The position numbers and the translations under genes are program-made. From Bog-473 sp963717455 (GTDB lineage Bacteria; Actinomycetota; Acidimicrobiia; Acidimicrobiales; RAAP-2): DNA of 64,000 nucleotides. Positions 1-8,963 of the stretch are shown here, one piece after another. Positions within the stretch are counted from its first letter, which is position 1. Each line of letters begins with the position of its first letter. The DNA is taken from the NCBI GenBank assembly GCA_963717455.1, contig OY970336.1, positions 4,278,001 to 4,342,000 of the forward strand, given 5' to 3'. The notes beneath the pieces were generated by a model. That model saw nothing but the letters and a program-made list of their open reading frames with translations. It searched no databases and was not told the DNA's origin.

Positions 1-792
1 CTCCACGTCGGACTCGCCCGCGGCGATGAGCAGCTCGTAGTCCTCCCCGCCCCCGAGCGCGTCGTGGAGCGTCGCCCCCGCGGCCACCGGCACGTCCCCC
101 AGAGCGAACCCGACTCCCGACGAATCGGCCAGCCGGTGCAGGTCCAGGGCGAGACCGTCGGACACGTCGATCATGGCGTGCGCACCACTGAGCCGAGCCA
201 CCTCTCCCTCGCTCAGGCGCGCCACCGGACGCCGATAGGCCACTCCGTCCGGGCGACCGGTCCGCAGGTCCCGCAACCCCGCCGCCGAGCCACCGCACGG
301 CCCCGTGACGAGGACCACGTCGCCCGGCAACGCCCCCGAGCGCGCCACGGGCTCCCCACCCCCCTCGGCCGTCCCCAGCACCGTCACCGCGACCATCAGC
401 TGTGCCGCCTCCGAGACATCGCCCCCCACCACCGGGCACCCGCTCGCTTCGGCCGCCTCCGCCACGCCGGCCATCACGGCGAGCGCCATGTCGCCCTTGC
501 CCGAGCCGCCGGGCACGCACAGCGCCACCAGCGCACCCAGGGGGGCCGCGCCCATGGCGGCCAGATCGCTCAGCGCGCCCATGAGCGCCTTCCAGCCCAC
601 GTCACCCGGGCTGCACACGGAGAGGTCGACATGGACGCCCTCGACCACGCTGTCGACCGACGCGACGAGCGGCCCGCCGCCCGGAACGCCCAGCGTGGCG
701 GCGTCGTCGCGCAAGCCGAACACCTCGATTCCGTTTCCCAGCATGCCTCGGATACGCTCGAGGACCTCGTCTTCTCGGGCGAGAGGTGGCAT
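1..792 (-). CDS. thiL: Thiamine-monophosphate kinase, 3' end cut by window edge
   Basis: ThiL phosphorylates thiamine monophosphate to thiamine diphosphate with ATP. The 264 codons present read cleanly to the first base of the window, so the C-terminus is missing. The N-terminal half shows the AIR-synthase-like fold signature: an acidic 'RDDAATLG' loop, 'VASVDSVVEGVHVDL', a 'DLAAMGAAPLGALVAL' helix, 'VGGDVSEA' and 'MIDVSDGLALDL'. The usual G-D-D of the first loop reads R-D-D here. The ATG at 792 is followed at once by a typical ThiL start (LAREDEVLERI). The gene is divergent from pckG with 86 bp between them. No other thiamine genes lie nearby in the window. Confidence 0.88.
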   Translation of the reverse strand, partial: MPPLAREDEVLERIRGMLGNGIEVFGLRDDAATLGVPGGGPLVASVDSVVEGVHVDLSVCSPGDVGWKALMGALSDLAAMGAAPLGALVALCVPGGSGKGDMALAVMAGVAEAAEASGCPVVGGDVSEAAQLMVAVTVLGTAEGGGEPVARSGALPGDVVLVTGPCGGSAAGLRDLRTGRPDGVAYRRPVARLSEGEVARLSGAHAMIDVSDGLALDLHRLADSSGVGFALGDVPVAAGATLHDALGGGEDYELLIAAGESDVE

Positions 793-878
793 GTGCGCAG
801 GTTTGGGGGATCCCACGTCACATGCCTAGCATTGGACCCCACCGAAACCGGCAGGACGAAGGAGCAGATCCCCCCGAC

Positions 879-2672
879 ATGGCGCCTACCAAGAACGCGA
901 AACTGCTGGCGTGGGTCGACGAAGTGGCCGCGTTGACCGAACCGGACCGGATCGCGTGGTGCGACGGCTCCGCCGACGAGTACGACCGCCTCTGCCAGGA
1001 ACTGGTCGAGGCCGGGACGTTCACCCGTCTCTCGGACGCCAAGCGCCCGAACAGCTACTGGTCGCACTCGGACCCGGGCGACGTGGCCCGGGTCGAGGAC
1101 CGCACCTTCATCTGCTCCGAGAAGGAGATCGACGCCGGGCCGACCAACAACTGGTGTGCGCCCGCCGAGATGCGCCAGACCCTACAGGGCCTCTTCAGGG
1201 GCGCCATGAAGGGCCGCACCATGTACGTCGTCCCGTTCTCGATGGGTCCGCTCGGCTCTGACATCGCCCACATCGGCGTGCAACTGACCGACTCGGCCTA
1301 CGTGGCGGTCTCCATGCGCATCATGACCCGCATGGGCACGGGCGCCCTCGAGGTCCTCGGCGACCACGGCACCTTCGTGCCGTGTCTGCACTCGGTCGGC
1401 GCTCCGCTCGAGCCGGGCCAGGCCGACGCCCCGTGGCCCTGCAACGCCGAGAACAAGTACATCGTCCACTTCCCCGAGACGCGTGAGATCGTGTCGTACG
1501 GCTCTGGCTACGGCGGCAACGCTCTGCTCGGCAAGAAGTGCTTCGCGCTTCGCATCGCCTCGGTCATGGCCCGCGACGCCGGCTGGATGGCCGAGCACAT
1601 GCTCATCCTCAAGTTGACCTCCCCCGAGGGTGAGACCCGCTACGTCACCGGCGCCTTCCCGTCCGCCTGCGGCAAGACGAACCTCGCCATGCTCATCCCC
1701 TCGATCGAGGGATGGAAGGTCGAGACGATCGGCGACGACATCTGCTGGATGAAGTTCGGCGCCGACGGCCGCCTCTACGCCATCAACCCCGAGGCCGGCT
1801 TCTTCGGCGTGGCGCCGGGCACCAACACCCACACCAACCCGAATGCCATCCTCATGCTGGACGGCAACTGCATCTTCACCAACACCGCCATGACCGACGA
1901 CGGCGACATCTGGTGGGAGGGCATGACGGAGGAGCCCCCGGCCCACATGACGGACTGGAAGGGCGAGGACTGGACGCCGGAGAAGGGCACGACGGCGGCC
2001 CACCCGAACGCCCGCTTCACGACCCCGGCCGCGCAGGACCCCGCCATCGCCCCCGAGTGGGAGGACCCCAAGGGCGTCCCCATCAGCGCCGTCCTCTTCG
2101 GGGGCCGCCGCGCCTCGGTCGTCCCGCTCGTCTTCCAGTCCCACGACTGGGAGCACGGCGTGTTCCTCGGCTCCATCATGGCGTCCGAGACAACAGCGGC
2201 ACAGGCCGGCGCGGTGGGCAACCTGCGCCGCGACCCCTTCGCCATGTTGCCGTTCTGCGGCTACAACATGGCCGACTACTTCGCGCACTGGCTCCGCATC
2301 GGCGCGGAAGCACCCGACCGCGACGCCCTGCCGAAGATCTTCTACGTCAACTGGTTCCGCAAGGACGCCCACGGCAAATTCCTGTGGCCGGGCTACGGCG
2401 AGAACTCGCGCGTGCTCGAGTGGATCTTCCACCGGATCACGGACAAGGCCGCCGCCGTCGAGACACCCATCGGGGCCGTGCCGACGGTCGACGCCATCGA
2501 CACCACCGGCCTCGACGTGACGCGGGAAGACATGGAAGAGCTGCTCCGCGTCGACATCGAGGGCTGGCGGGCCGAGGTGCCGCTCATCAAGGAGTACTAC
2601 GCCCAGTTCGGCGACCGGCTCCCCCCGGCGCTGTACGACCAGGCCGACACGCTCGAGCAGCGGCTGAGCTGA
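879..2672 (+). CDS. pckG: Phosphoenolpyruvate carboxykinase (GTP)
   Basis: This enzyme interconverts oxaloacetate and phosphoenolpyruvate using GTP and is the gluconeogenic entry point. The 597-residue product is full length for the GTP family. Signatures include 'DVARVEDRTFICS' near the N-terminus, the kinase-1a loop 'GAFPSACGKTN' around residues 258-268, 'FGGRRA' and 'NWFRKD'. The frame is open further upstream, but the ATG at 879 is preferred because GGAG at 861-864 lies 14 nt ahead and the family begins about here. It is monocistronic and is followed by a convergent MFS gene. Confidence 0.96.
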   Translation: MAPTKNAKLLAWVDEVAALTEPDRIAWCDGSADEYDRLCQELVEAGTFTRLSDAKRPNSYWSHSDPGDVARVEDRTFICSEKEIDAGPTNNWCAPAEMRQTLQGLFRGAMKGRTMYVVPFSMGPLGSDIAHIGVQLTDSAYVAVSMRIMTRMGTGALEVLGDHGTFVPCLHSVGAPLEPGQADAPWPCNAENKYIVHFPETREIVSYGSGYGGNALLGKKCFALRIASVMARDAGWMAEHMLILKLTSPEGETRYVTGAFPSACGKTNLAMLIPSIEGWKVETIGDDICWMKFGADGRLYAINPEAGFFGVAPGTNTHTNPNAILMLDGNCIFTNTAMTDDGDIWWEGMTEEPPAHMTDWKGEDWTPEKGTTAAHPNARFTTPAAQDPAIAPEWEDPKGVPISAVLFGGRRASVVPLVFQSHDWEHGVFLGSIMASETTAAQAGAVGNLRRDPFAMLPFCGYNMADYFAHWLRIGAEAPDRDALPKIFYVNWFRKDAHGKFLWPGYGENSRVLEWIFHRITDKAAAVETPIGAVPTVDAIDTTGLDVTREDMEELLRVDIEGWRAEVPLIKEYYAQFGDRLPPALYDQADTLEQRLS

Positions 2673-2703
2673 CGCGTCACTGAGCCGGCGCGTCGACCGT
2701 CGC

Positions 2704-4074
2704 TCAGCCCCCCGCCTCCCCGACGTCCCCCAGGTCCCGGATGTCGCGGATCCCGCGCGCCAGCCGTGGCGCGTGCGCGGCACGGCGGCCCGACACGTAG
2801 GAGAGCCCGCCGAGCGCCGCCAGCACGGCCATCGTCGCGTCCCCCTGCGGGAGGGTGAAGGCGATGATCACGGGGATCAGGGAGCCCACCACCCACACCA
2901 GCTGCTGGCGCATGCCGAACCGCGCGAACGCACGCCCCTGCGCGGAAAGGGGTATGTAGCGCTGCGTCATGGCGTCGAACGAGGGCTGAGCGACCGCGCC
3001 GCAGAGGCCGACCATGAAGGCGAGCACCACCTGCGCCAGGAGCGTCCCCCAGACGGCACACCCGGCCGCCGTGGCTGCGATGAGCCAGAGGGAGCACAGC
3101 AGCAGCTGCTGCTCGGTCATGTGCTTGCGGAGCCGTCCCACCAGGACGAGCCCGATGATGGCTCCGACGCCGCTGCTGGCCAGGACGAGGCCGTACCACC
3201 ACAGCCCGACGCCCTTCATGCGGCGAAGCCCGAACGCCAGCATGAAGGTCATGAAGCCGGTGAGCCCGCGCACGATGCACATGGCGGTCAGCCCGAGCAT
3301 CACCTCCGGGTTGGCGATCGGCTGCAGGCGCAACAGGTCCTGCTCACGAGCGTGCGCCTCGCCGGGCTGCCCGTACTCGCGCACCCGGGTCCCCTCGTCG
3401 GTCCACAGGCGCTCGGCCGTCTCTCCCGCGAGCACCGGCAGCCGGGCGCCCGCGACCGCCGCCCCCACGAACACGATCGTGGCCAGGACGAGCACGGCCG
3501 GGGAGCCGCCCAGCTTGTAGAGGATCACCGCAGGTACGGAGACGACGAAGCCGGCCAGGGTGCCGAGCAGCGTCAACCGGGCGTTGAGGGGCGCGTAGCC
3601 GGCCTGCTCACCGTGCTCGTCGGGCGCGGTGAGTGCGGCCATCTCGGGGACCAGGGCGCCCTTGGTCACGAGGTAGAGCTTCTGGCACACCAGCACCAGG
3701 AAGGCCAGCGGGAACAGCAGGAGGCTGTGGATGTGGGTGGCCATGAGGGGGCACAGCACCACCTGTCCGATGGCGGAGGACACCACCATGAGGCGGCGAG
3801 CACCGCGGCTGCGGTCGATGAGCGGGCCGAGCAGCGGCGAGACGATCGCGAACGGTGCGAGCGTGAAGAGCAGGTAGAGCAGGACCTTGTGGTCGGCGGC
3901 GGTCGGGGAGATGGAGAAGAACAGCGAGCCCGCCAGCGAGATGGTCACCGCGGTGCCGCCGGCGAGCATCGCGCATTGCACCAACGACAGGCGCCCGATC
4001 GGTTGGGTCTGGTCGAACAGGTCCTCTTGGGCCTGCCGTGCCATGTCCTTGAACTGCTCGATCTTCGGCGACAT
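2704..4074 (-). CDS. Major facilitator superfamily transporter
   Basis: This is a polytopic membrane protein of 456 residues with many hydrophobic segments and an MFS-type loop after the second helix ('PLLGPLIDRSRGARR'). The N-terminus before the first helix is hydrophilic (MSPKIEQFKDMARQ). The frame stays open upstream to 4371, but that part runs antisense through the neighbouring Lrp-like gene, so the ATG at 4074 is chosen. The substrate cannot be inferred. It is divergent from the Lrp/AsnC effector-domain gene with 27 bp between starts. It could be a drug or nucleoside exporter; nothing in the context decides. Confidence 0.8.
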   Translation of the reverse strand: MSPKIEQFKDMARQAQEDLFDQTQPIGRLSLVQCAMLAGGTAVTISLAGSLFFSISPTAADHKVLLYLLFTLAPFAIVSPLLGPLIDRSRGARRLMVVSSAIGQVVLCPLMATHIHSLLLFPLAFLVLVCQKLYLVTKGALVPEMAALTAPDEHGEQAGYAPLNARLTLLGTLAGFVVSVPAVILYKLGGSPAVLVLATIVFVGAAVAGARLPVLAGETAERLWTDEGTRVREYGQPGEAHAREQDLLRLQPIANPEVMLGLTAMCIVRGLTGFMTFMLAFGLRRMKGVGLWWYGLVLASSGVGAIIGLVLVGRLRKHMTEQQLLLCSLWLIAATAAGCAVWGTLLAQVVLAFMVGLCGAVAQPSFDAMTQRYIPLSAQGRAFARFGMRQQLVWVVGSLIPVIIAFTLPQGDATMAVLAALGGLSYVSGRRAAHAPRLARGIRDIRDLGDVGEAGG

Positions 4075-4101
4075 CGCCACCACGCCAATGTACGGTGTGC
4101 C

Positions 4102-4338
4102 GTGACCGTCCATGCGTACGTCCTGATCCAAACCGACGTCGGCAAGGCGGCCCACGTGGCCCAGCAGGTCAACGCCATCGAAGGCGTGGTCGTGGCCGAG
4201 GGCGTGACGGGGCCCTACGACGTCATCGCCCAAACCGAGGCGCCCTCCATGAACGACCTCGGGCGCATGGTCGTGCGCGACATCCAGCGGATCGACGGCA
4301 TCACCCGCACCATCACCTGTCCCGTCGTCAGGATCTAA
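4102..4338 (+). CDS. Stand-alone Lrp/AsnC effector-binding (RAM) domain protein
   Basis: This 78-residue protein consists only of the ligand-binding and dimerisation domain of Lrp/AsnC regulators, with no helix-turn-helix. The sequence starts 'VHAYVLIQTDVGKA', continues with the 'VVVAEGVTGPYDVIAQ' strand-turn typical of RAM domains and ends 'TITCPVVRI'. Such small proteins are common in actinobacteria and may bind amino acids or pair with full-length regulators. The start is taken as GTG 4102 because no ATG precedes the first strand in frame. No Shine-Dalgarno is evident, so it may be leaderless. Its 3' end overlaps the convergent HNH gene by 11 bp. Confidence 0.82.
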   Translation: MTVHAYVLIQTDVGKAAHVAQQVNAIEGVVVAEGVTGPYDVIAQTEAPSMNDLGRMVVRDIQRIDGITRTITCPVVRI

Positions 4339-5596
4339 TCGGCCGAAACGTCTTGGCCCGTACCGCGGCAAGCCGCCTCGTCCGGGCTATTCGCCCCGCA
4401 CTGGGTGGCTTCTCGGGCGGCACCCACCTCCAGTGGCCCGCTCGCCCAATGATCCGCCATCCGCCGTTCGTCTTCATGTCGTGGTGGGCCGGGCACAACC
4501 GAACCAGGTTCGTGATCGCGGTCTCGCCCCCGTCGGCGTAGTCGACGTCGCAGTGATCCGCTTCGAGCCCGAGGCGCTTCCCACATCCCGGCACCACGCA
4601 GGTGCGGTCCCGCACGGCGAGCGCCACTGCGGTGCGTTGCGGCAAGGTCCGAGTCGAGGAGGTCACAGTGGAGACGTCGCGGCCCGTCCTGATCACGAAT
4701 TGGGCACTGGCCTCGCCCAACAGCTCCGTCGCCATCTCGAGGGAGACCGGCCCGATACCCTCGATTTCACACGTGTCGCCGGGCCGGAGCCGCCCCCGGC
4801 GCAGAGCGGCCGCGTCGACCAGGACCAGCGCGTGTGCGGCCCGGCCACCGCCCACCCCACCCGATCCGCGCCCGAGCAGATCGATGAAGGCATCGAGACG
4901 GTGAGCCCCCAGGTCCTCGCTGTTGGGCGTTCCGGCGTCGCGCCAGCGCTTCTTGGACTCAGCCTCCAGGAGAGGAGCGACTCTGGCCCAGGCCACCTCG
5001 TCGCACAGGAACTCACCTCGGATACCGCCACCATCGTCTTGGTGCCAGCTCAGGTGCCGTGAGGCATGCACGCGGGCCCGGCGCGCTCGCGCCGACTCGG
5101 CATTGCGGGCGGCGCACTTGGCCCGAGCCGCTGCGTCGGCCAACTCCTTGTGGCTCGATTCGCCGACGGCGATCGCCACCAGGTCTCCGAGCGCTTCGGG
5201 TGCGGCCACAGCAGTGTCGCTGAGCACCTTGAGCTCGGGAGCAGACAGCTTGCCCTCGCGAAGAGGACGGGAGAGCTCAGGCTCGACGGCCGCCCGATCC
5301 GCAGCAGCCAACCGGGACCGGGCCGCCCCGGCCGACGAGCCCGAAACGGCCGCCAACCAGTCGGGCCCCGAGGCGTAGCCGCCCTTGGCGTATGCGCCGG
5401 TCTCGGTCACCCGGGGCGCCAGCAGTGCCATCCCGGACGCGACGACCCGCTCGGCCTCGGCGAAGAGCTCGACGAGCGCCAGCGCCTCCTCGCCGGATAT
5501 CGATGCCGGAGCGACTCGCCCGACCACGCCACGGAGCGCCTTGACCGCTCCGTCGACCATGTTGGCCAGCTCACGCGAAATGGGACATGACGCCAC
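4328..5596 (-). CDS. DUF222 (13E12-repeat) HNH endonuclease-like protein
   Basis: This 422-residue protein has the DUF222 helical region first (about residues 20-310) and a C-terminal HNH nuclease motif: 'CVVPGCGKRLGLEADHC', then 'NLVRLCPAHHDMKT'. The paired cysteines and the D-H and H-H residues fit a zinc-stabilised HNH fold. The family is multicopy in many actinobacteria (the M. tuberculosis 13E12 proteins). Its substrate is unknown, and association with mobile DNA is suspected but not proven. The GTG at 5596 gives a typical start (ISRELANMVDGAVKAL). The gene stands alone, convergent with the small Lrp-like gene. Confidence 0.88.
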   Translation of the reverse strand: MASCPISRELANMVDGAVKALRGVVGRVAPASISGEEALALVELFAEAERVVASGMALLAPRVTETGAYAKGGYASGPDWLAAVSGSSAGAARSRLAAADRAAVEPELSRPLREGKLSAPELKVLSDTAVAAPEALGDLVAIAVGESSHKELADAAARAKCAARNAESARARRARVHASRHLSWHQDDGGGIRGEFLCDEVAWARVAPLLEAESKKRWRDAGTPNSEDLGAHRLDAFIDLLGRGSGGVGGGRAAHALVLVDAAALRRGRLRPGDTCEIEGIGPVSLEMATELLGEASAQFVIRTGRDVSTVTSSTRTLPQRTAVALAVRDRTCVVPGCGKRLGLEADHCDVDYADGGETAITNLVRLCPAHHDMKTNGGWRIIGRAGHWRWVPPEKPPSAGRIARTRRLAAVRAKTFRPIRS

Positions 5597-5648
5597 AGGT
5601 GCACCGTAGAGACGGGGTGTGACACCTCCAAGAAACGCGCAGGCCCCT

Positions 5649-6827
5649 CTAGCTCAACGCCCCCGACTCGCGCAGCTTCGCGACCACGTCCTCCGAGACG
5701 CCCCACTCGACGAGCCCCGACACCGTGTCCGCACCGGGGGGCGACGGCGGCTTCGACACCGCCGACGGCGTCCGGGAGAACCGTGGCGCCGGCCCCGGCT
5801 GGATCGCGCCATCCACCTCGATGTAGGTCGACCGGGCGACGTTGTGGGGGTGCGTGTGCGCCTCCCACGCCGACAAGACTGGCGCCACGCAGGCGTCCGT
5901 CCCGTCGAAGACCGCGGTCCACTCGTCGCGCGTCTTCGTCTTGAAGACCGCCGCGAACCGCTCCTTCAGGGCCGGCCACTCCACGCGGGACATCTGCGCC
6001 GGCAACGACGCGTCGCCCGCCAGGCCGAGGCCCTCCAGCAATGCGGCGTAGAACTGTGACTCGATGGCACCGACCGCCATCCACTGCCCGTCCGACGTCT
6101 CGTAGACCTCGTAGAAGGGGGCCCCCGTGTCGAGCATGTTCGCCCCGCGCTGCTCGTTCCACAGGCCGTTCAGCCGGAAGGCATGGATCATGGTCATGAG
6201 CGACGCCGCGCCGTCGACCATGGCCGCGTCCACGACCTGCCCCTCGCCCGACCGCGAGGCCTCCAGCAGCGCGGCCACCATGCCGAAGGCCAGCAGCATG
6301 CCCCCGCCACCGAAGTCGCCCACCAGGTTCAGGGGGGGCACCGGCGCCGAGTCGGCCCGACCCAGCGACCACAGCGCGCCCCCGATGGCGATGTAGTCGA
6401 TGTCGTGCCCGGCCATCGGCGCCATGGGCCCGTCCTGGCCCCACCCGGTCATGCGCCCGTAGACCAGGCGCCGGTTGCGGGCGAAGCAGGCCTCGGGCCC
6501 CACGCCCAGGCGCTCGGCCACCCCGGGTCGGAACCCCTCGATGAGCCCGTCGGCCTTCTCGACCAACCCCAGCACCAGCTCGACGGCGTCGGGGTTCTTC
6601 AGGTCGATCCCGACAGACGGCCGCGACCGGTTCAGCAAGTCCCAGTACGGCCCCGACGCCGTGCCTCTGAGCTCCTCTCCCCGCTCCACCGCTCCCGGCG
6701 CCGCCCGCTCCAGGCGCAGCACCCGGGCACCGGCGTCGGCCAGCATCATGCACGTGTAGGGCGCCGGCCCGATCCCCGCCAGCTCGATGATCTTGGTCCC
6801 GCTCAGCGGTCCACCCCGGTCGGCCAT
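5649..6827 (-). CDS. CaiB/BaiF family CoA-transferase, alpha-methylacyl-CoA racemase type
   Basis: This is a class III CoA-transferase family protein of 392 residues. It opens 'PLSGTKIIELAGIGP' and contains 'DLKNPDAVELVLGLVEKAD' and 'GRMTGWGQDGP', followed by 'AGHDIDYIAIGG'. The G-H-D motif in that position is characteristic of the alpha-methylacyl-CoA racemase branch, where the His is catalytic, so epimerisation of 2-methylacyl-CoA esters is the best guess. An acyl-CoA dehydrogenase lies 2 kb away on the same strand, consistent with branched-chain lipid or sterol breakdown. The ATG at 6827 matches the family start; the frame is open 16 codons further. Confidence 0.85.
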   Translation of the reverse strand: MADRGGPLSGTKIIELAGIGPAPYTCMMLADAGARVLRLERAAPGAVERGEELRGTASGPYWDLLNRSRPSVGIDLKNPDAVELVLGLVEKADGLIEGFRPGVAERLGVGPEACFARNRRLVYGRMTGWGQDGPMAPMAGHDIDYIAIGGALWSLGRADSAPVPPLNLVGDFGGGGMLLAFGMVAALLEASRSGEGQVVDAAMVDGAASLMTMIHAFRLNGLWNEQRGANMLDTGAPFYEVYETSDGQWMAVGAIESQFYAALLEGLGLAGDASLPAQMSRVEWPALKERFAAVFKTKTRDEWTAVFDGTDACVAPVLSAWEAHTHPHNVARSTYIEVDGAIQPGPAPRFSRTPSAVSKPPSPPGADTVSGLVEWGVSEDVVAKLRESGALS

Positions 6828-6892
6828 CGCAGGATCGTGACCCGGGGCGGCCACGACGGTCAAGCCGGTCCGCACTGCGCCAAGCTGGAGGC

Positions 6893-7915
6893 GTGCCCAC
6901 CGCCCGCGCCCCAGGACGCGTCACCCTCATCGGCGACCACACCGACTACAACGGCGGGGTCTCGCTCCCCATCGCCATCGACCTGGCCACCGAAGTCACC
7001 TTCACGCCCGAGCCGGGGAGCTTCCTGATCGGGATCGACTCGGACCAGTTCCCCGACCAGCACCTCGAGATCGCCCTGGGCACCGCCGCCCCGGTCCCCA
7101 GCGAGGCGCTCCTGGCGGCCGGCCTCCTGCGGCTCCAGCCTCCCCCCTCGGGCGGCAGCGTCCGGGTCACCAGCACCCTCCCGGTCGGGGCCGGGCTGTC
7201 CTCGAGTGCGGCCTTCTCGGTCGCGCTGCTCCTCGCACTGGGGCATGATCCAGACCCGCTCGCCCTCGCCCGCTCCTCCCAGGAGGCGGAGCGCAGCGCG
7301 GGTGCTCACGTGGGCCTGCTCGATCCGCTCGCCATCGCCGGCGCCCGCTCGGGCCACGCGCTCCACATCGACTTCACGACGCTCGAGACCCATGAGGTCC
7401 GTATTCCCGACGACGCCGCATTCGTGATCGTGCACAGCGAGAGCCCGCGCCTGTTGACCACCACCCCGTATGCCACCCGGCGCGCCGAGTGCGAGCGGGC
7501 CGCCCATCTCCTCGGCCGTCCCCTCGGCACCTGTGAGCTCGGCGACCTGAGCGCGCTCACCGACCCCGTCCTGCGCCGGAGGGCCCGCCATGTGATCACC
7601 GAGTGTGGCCGGGTCGAAGAGGCCGAGCGGTTGCTGTCCAGAGGTAACCTGCCCGGCCTCGGGGCCGTGATGACCCAAGGCCAGCGCAGCCTGGCCGCCG
7701 ACTACCGGGTCTCGGTGCCCGCGGTGGACGACCTGGTCGAGGACCTGCTCGCCCAGCCGGGTGTCCTCGGGGCCCGCATGACCGGTGGCGGCTTCGGCGG
7801 CTGCGTCATCGCGCTGTGCCTGCCGGACTCGCCGGCCTTGGACCCCGCGGCGCACGCGCCGCGCCGCGCCTGGCGGGTCAGTCCGTCTGCTGGCGCAGCG
7901 CTGCTCGCGACGTAG
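6893..7915 (+). CDS. galK: Galactokinase-like GHMP kinase
   Basis: This is a GHMP-superfamily sugar kinase of 340 residues. It has the galactokinase signature 'GRVTLIGDHTDYNGG' near the N-terminus, the ATP-binding 'LPVGAGLSSSAAF' and a C-terminal 'MTGGGFGGC'. 'GLLDPLA' occupies the place of the usual 'GIMDQF' and keeps the catalytic Asp. It is shorter than classical GalK (about 380-390 residues), mainly at the N-terminus. It starts at GTG 6893, 65 bp from the divergent CoA-transferase gene. Its last 38 bp overlap the 3' end of trpD on the other strand. No other Leloir genes are nearby, so the sugar substrate is uncertain. Confidence 0.82.
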   Translation: MPTARAPGRVTLIGDHTDYNGGVSLPIAIDLATEVTFTPEPGSFLIGIDSDQFPDQHLEIALGTAAPVPSEALLAAGLLRLQPPPSGGSVRVTSTLPVGAGLSSSAAFSVALLLALGHDPDPLALARSSQEAERSAGAHVGLLDPLAIAGARSGHALHIDFTTLETHEVRIPDDAAFVIVHSESPRLLTTTPYATRRAECERAAHLLGRPLGTCELGDLSALTDPVLRRRARHVITECGRVEEAERLLSRGNLPGLGAVMTQGQRSLAADYRVSVPAVDDLVEDLLAQPGVLGARMTGGGFGGCVIALCLPDSPALDPAAHAPRRAWRVSPSAGAALLAT

Positions 7916-8963
7916 CCACCAGCGCATCGAGGACGCCGACCGCCCGGCCGCTGTCGACCGACTCGGAGGCGAGCTCCACGCCTCCCGCGAGGTCGCCGGC
8001 ACGGCCCGCCACCAGGAGTGCCGCGGCCGCGTTCAACACCCCGATGTCCCGCCGGGCGCTCCGTTCTCCCTCGAGCACCGAGCGGATGACGCGTGCGTTG
8101 AAAGCGGCGTCCCCACCCCGCAGGTCCTCCATGGTCGCCCACGCGAAGCCCAGCGCGGCAGGATCGATCCGCCAGTCGCGGACCTCGAACTGCCCTGAGC
8201 CGTCGCCCGTGACCTCGAGCACGCTCGACGGCGACGTCACGCTCAGCTCGTCGAGGCCGTCGTCCGCGTGCACGATCATGGCGTGCCGGCTGCCCGTCGC
8301 TCCGAAGACGCCCGCCATGATCGGCCCCATCGTCGCGTCGCTCACGCCCACCAGTTGGTACCTGGTGCGCGAGGGGTTGGTGAGCGGTCCGAGGTAGTTG
8401 AAGACGGTGGGCACACCAAGCTCCTTGCGCACCGGCCCGACGAAGCGCATGGCGGGGTGGAAGCGCTGGGCGAAGCAGAAGCCCATCCCCGCCTCCGACA
8501 CGCAACGGGCGACGCCCTCGGGGCCGATCTCGATGGCCACGCCGAGCGCCTCGAGCACGTCGGCCGTCCCCACCGACGAGGAGGCGGCCCGGTTGCCGTG
8601 CTTGCAGACGGGCACGCCGCAGCCCGCGGTGATGAAGGCGGCGAGTGTGGTCACGTTGATGCTGGCGAGCCGGTCGCCCCCGGTGCCCACCAGGTCGAGG
8701 ACGACGGGGTCACCGTCGGGACCCGACCAGGCGGCCCCGGGGACCAGTGGGCACGGCACGGCGGCCTCGACCATGGCCCGCGCCAGCCCCGTCACCTCCT
8801 CGGCCGTCTCCCCCTTGGCGTGCAGCAGGGTGAGGAAGGCCCCCACCTGCGCCGGCGTGGCATCACCGGCCAGGACGACCCCCAACGCCTCTTCGGCCTC
8901 CTGCGCGGAGAGCGACTCGCGGCACGACAGCCGGGCGAGGATGTCGGGCCAACTCAGTCCCAC
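7878..8963 (-). CDS. trpD: Anthranilate phosphoribosyltransferase
   Basis: TrpD joins anthranilate to PRPP in tryptophan synthesis. The 361-residue product has the PRPP/Mg loop 'DLVGTGGDRLASINVTT', the anthranilate-site 'KHGNRAASSSVGTADVLE', 'FAQRFHPAMRFVGPVR' and 'FNYLGPLTNPS'. The frame is open far upstream through the acyl-CoA dehydrogenase gene. GTG 8963 is the first codon that gives a normal TrpD start (MGLSWPDILARL), and it overlaps the stop of that gene by 10 nt, suggesting translational coupling. No other trp genes are present, so it is an isolated pathway gene downstream of a fatty-acid gene. Confidence 0.93.
   Translation of the reverse strand: MGLSWPDILARLSCRESLSAQEAEEALGVVLAGDATPAQVGAFLTLLHAKGETAEEVTGLARAMVEAAVPCPLVPGAAWSGPDGDPVVLDLVGTGGDRLASINVTTLAAFITAGCGVPVCKHGNRAASSSVGTADVLEALGVAIEIGPEGVARCVSEAGMGFCFAQRFHPAMRFVGPVRKELGVPTVFNYLGPLTNPSRTRYQLVGVSDATMGPIMAGVFGATGSRHAMIVHADDGLDELSVTSPSSVLEVTGDGSGQFEVRDWRIDPAALGFAWATMEDLRGGDAAFNARVIRSVLEGERSARRDIGVLNAAAALLVAGRAGDLAGGVELASESVDSGRAVGVLDALVATSRAALRQQTD

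Noticed and set aside
786..878. Longer N-terminus for pckG from GTG 786
   Set aside because: The extra 31 residues are unlike any PEP carboxykinase N-terminus, and a ribosome site sits just ahead of ATG 879.
1182..2783. 533-codon antisense ORF over pckG
   Set aside because: Shadow of a strongly GC3-biased gene; the composition is Gly/Arg/Val-rich with no recognisable fold, and it spans into an intergenic region.
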